A DNA stretch of 32,782 nt from Glomus cerebriforme (taxonomy: Eukaryota > Glomeromycota > Glomeromycetes > Glomerales > Glomeraceae): NCBI GenBank assembly GCA_003550305.1, contig QKYT01000476.1, positions 42,151 to 74,932 of the forward strand, written 5' to 3'. Positions 30,807-32,782 of the stretch are shown piece by piece. The position numbers and the translations under genes were made by a program. Below the pieces are notes generated by a model, which was not told where the DNA came from, did no database searches, and saw only the letters and a program-made list of their open reading frames with translations. Within the stretch, counting starts at the first letter, position 1; each line of letters opens with the position of its first letter.

Positions 30807-32208
30807 TATAAAACTAGACGAAACGCTTATGTAAATACATAAATATGAATCAATATAACTCTATGATGTTTAAGTATTTCAATTATCCTTGAAAAGGTAA
30901 AATAACCACAAACATTATAATAACGTTGGTATTAGCTAAACTTGTGAATTTAAAGTCGATCATATAGATCAATAGACAAATTTCGATCTATAGAGGAATC
31001 TGATTATTTAATAAATGATTAAATTACTTTCTTCTTCTTTGTATAAATGTAAATATTATAGCCTCTAAGCAATTTAAGCTCCAAATACATTTTAAAATGG
31101 AAGACGCATTTATAGAGATTAGTCCGACTAACTAGTAGATTGGTTACAATAAATTACCAATTTTTATTTAACTTTTCAATTAGTTTTATTTAAATATACT
31201 AAATATCTTTAAAATTTACAATAAATATTTACCAAAATGATTATCTAATCCAAATAAGTTAAAAGAATCTTTAAGATAATAAATCATACATAGAACATTT
31301 TTTAACCTTCATATAGTTACATCCAATAAGATAAATCTATAATTTTTCAGTAAATATCTATGGATTTAAACATAAGTCTTGTATAAATTAGTATTATGTT
31401 ATACATTTTTTTTAAAAAAAAATATTCATATATTAAAAATTAGATTCTTATTTTTTTTGATACCAAAAGAAAAAATTATTTTATAAGTTAATTCAATTTA
31501 ATAACTTAAGATAATTATGATTATATATAATAAAAGGTATAAAAAAAAACTGATAATCAGTTTATTTAATAAAATTTTAATTTATTAACCTTTTTTTTAA
31601 GAGTAAATCTATTTCTCACCTGAGATGAAATTTATCTTCCATGTCAAAAATGCTGTAAATCTCAAAAATAGTATTTATAACATCTTTTGAGACTAAGTAA
31701 ATTTGTAGAGTAGGCAAAATTACTTATAATTTATATTTTTAAGAGTTATATAAAACTTGTATTAAGTTTATTTTTATTGATAAATATGATATTCTATTTT
31801 TAAAAATGATTGACATAACAGGACCTAGAAATTTTCTAATAAGAGAAATCACCAAAATTTGAAAAAATTATATGATTATAAACCATATAATTTTATTAAT
31901 ATGCAAATGTAAGCATAAATAATTAAAATAATTAAAAAATATTTAAACCATAAAAATACAGTAATATATTTATTATAAAAAAATGATTTATTATTATAAA
32001 AGAGTAAAAAGATAACTTTTTAAAAAAAATTCCTAATTCTTAGAAATTTTATGCAAAAAATTTATTTCTAAGAATTATATTGAAAACTGTAACTTATATG
32101 ATTATATATGCAATAAATATTTATTTATTAAATATTAAATTTATAATATCTATTAAAATAAATATTATATTTAGATTACATGTCAATCTTTTTTTTTTGA
32201 TAAATATA
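30807..32208. other. AT-rich region without a gene
   Basis: The first 250 bases are probably the 3' UTR and terminator of the HMG gene. The rest is extremely AT-rich with homopolymer runs, and I see no coding frame, RNA gene or clear repeat. Confidence 0.5.
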
Positions 32209-32310
32209 ACACTAGTCGAAATAAGAAGTTTTGGCATGTGATGATTCGGCTAAATTTTGGCCAATTCATTTCAAATTTTGGCTGAATTTCAATCATCATC
32301 AACATTTGAA
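32209..32310 (+). repeat. CACTAGTC-terminus element, left end
   Basis: CACTAGTCGAAATAAGAAG (32210 on) is the inverted form of the termini at 12626 and 4958. It is followed by TTTGGC and TTTTGGCC short repeats (AAATTTTGGCCAATTCATTT). It looks like the left end of a small non-autonomous transposon; the right end is not identified. Confidence 0.5.
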
Positions 32311-32513
32311 ATATCTGATTGATAGCTAAATTGTATACTTTTATAAAGTTCGTAACAATTCATTAATCCAATAGATTAAACATACGAATTTAAATATTTA
32401 ATAATAAAAAATAACACAATAAATGTAAAAAGTTACAATAAACATAAAAATAAATGTATTTATTTTTTTTGTATGAATTTTGTATGAATTATGCACGAAT
32501 TATGCATATTTTA

Positions 32514-32782
32514 TTATCGAATATGATATTTTCTATTAATTGGATTAATTGCTAAATATTCGATCACATTCTAACGAGTCGATAGTTTGTACTTTACAGG
32601 AATGAATCTCCCTAAAATGTGATGTACTGGTATTATGCAATCCCAACATTTGGAATAAAAATCTTTACTCCAAAGTTCAACATTACAAGTCTGTTGATCA
32701 TTATCAACGCTAAAATGAAATTGAGAATTTGTTGACTTATACCATCGAATATATACCAAGTTGTGCTCAAAAGTCCCATCAG
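32514..32782 (-). pseudogene. C-terminal fragment of a multicopy gene, cut by window end
   Basis: A minus-strand frame open to the window edge: GTFEHNLVYIRWYKSTNSQF, DNDQQTCNVELWSKDFYSKC, WDCIIPVHHILGRFIPVKYK, LSTR, then TAG at 32571-32573. The same frame continues NVIEYLAINPINRKYHIR to a TAA at 32514. The first stop fits a CAG to TAG change in an otherwise intact C-terminus. The CIIPVHxILGRFxPVKYK pattern resembles proteins I recall as multicopy in Rhizophagus, probably transposon-related, but I cannot give a family name. The 5' part lies beyond the window. Confidence 0.55.

Overview
The window is very AT-rich, intron-bearing eukaryotic DNA packed with decayed transposons. It looks like an arbuscular mycorrhizal fungus (Glomeromycotina, probably Rhizophagus or a close relative). 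The reasons are the short introns (64-83 nt), an HMG-box gene of the MATA-HMG type that is greatly expanded in Rhizophagus, a cellular RNA-dependent RNA polymerase, dispersed GGCC-containing short repeats, and hAT, MULE/SWIM and Tc1/mariner remnants. The genus is inferred from pattern recognition, not from a search. Five ambiguous bases (8908, 8932, 8982, 9166, 10333) point to a draft assembly. Layout: 1-5.3 kb holds small repeats and foldback elements, two minus-strand coding relics and a partly broken plus-strand gene (2959-4413). 5.3-7.7 kb is a minus-strand hAT transposase pseudogene; its BED-finger start may lie at 10.55-10.75 kb. Between them sits a 1713-bp foldback element (8098-9810) with long inverted repeats and a perfect 9-bp target duplication, the signature of a non-autonomous Mutator-like element. 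10.4-13.4 kb is repeats and degraded sequence, including an array of A-tracts about 33 bp apart. 13.78-14.69 kb is a three-exon membrane-protein gene carrying a one-base frameshift. 15.24-16.2 kb is a minus-strand SWIM-finger (MULE-type) relic. 16.44-17.95 kb is a decayed Tc1/mariner element with both inverted repeats. The two best genes lie to the right. A nine-exon minus-strand gene (19914-23974) encodes a 1154-residue RdRP with an N-terminal RRM-like domain; the splice model keeps frame throughout. Its catalytic SGGDLD motif is encoded by a 16-nt microexon. A single-exon plus-strand gene (29634-30806) encodes a 390-residue HMG-box protein. Decayed coding tracts lie between them and at the right edge. 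No operon-like logic is expected here. The RdRP probably works in RNA silencing (making double-stranded RNA from aberrant or transposon transcripts), and it sits among the kind of sequences that silencing targets. The HMG protein is probably a nuclear DNA-binding regulator. Most relics share a decay pattern: Trp or Gln codons turned into stops by C:G to T:A changes.
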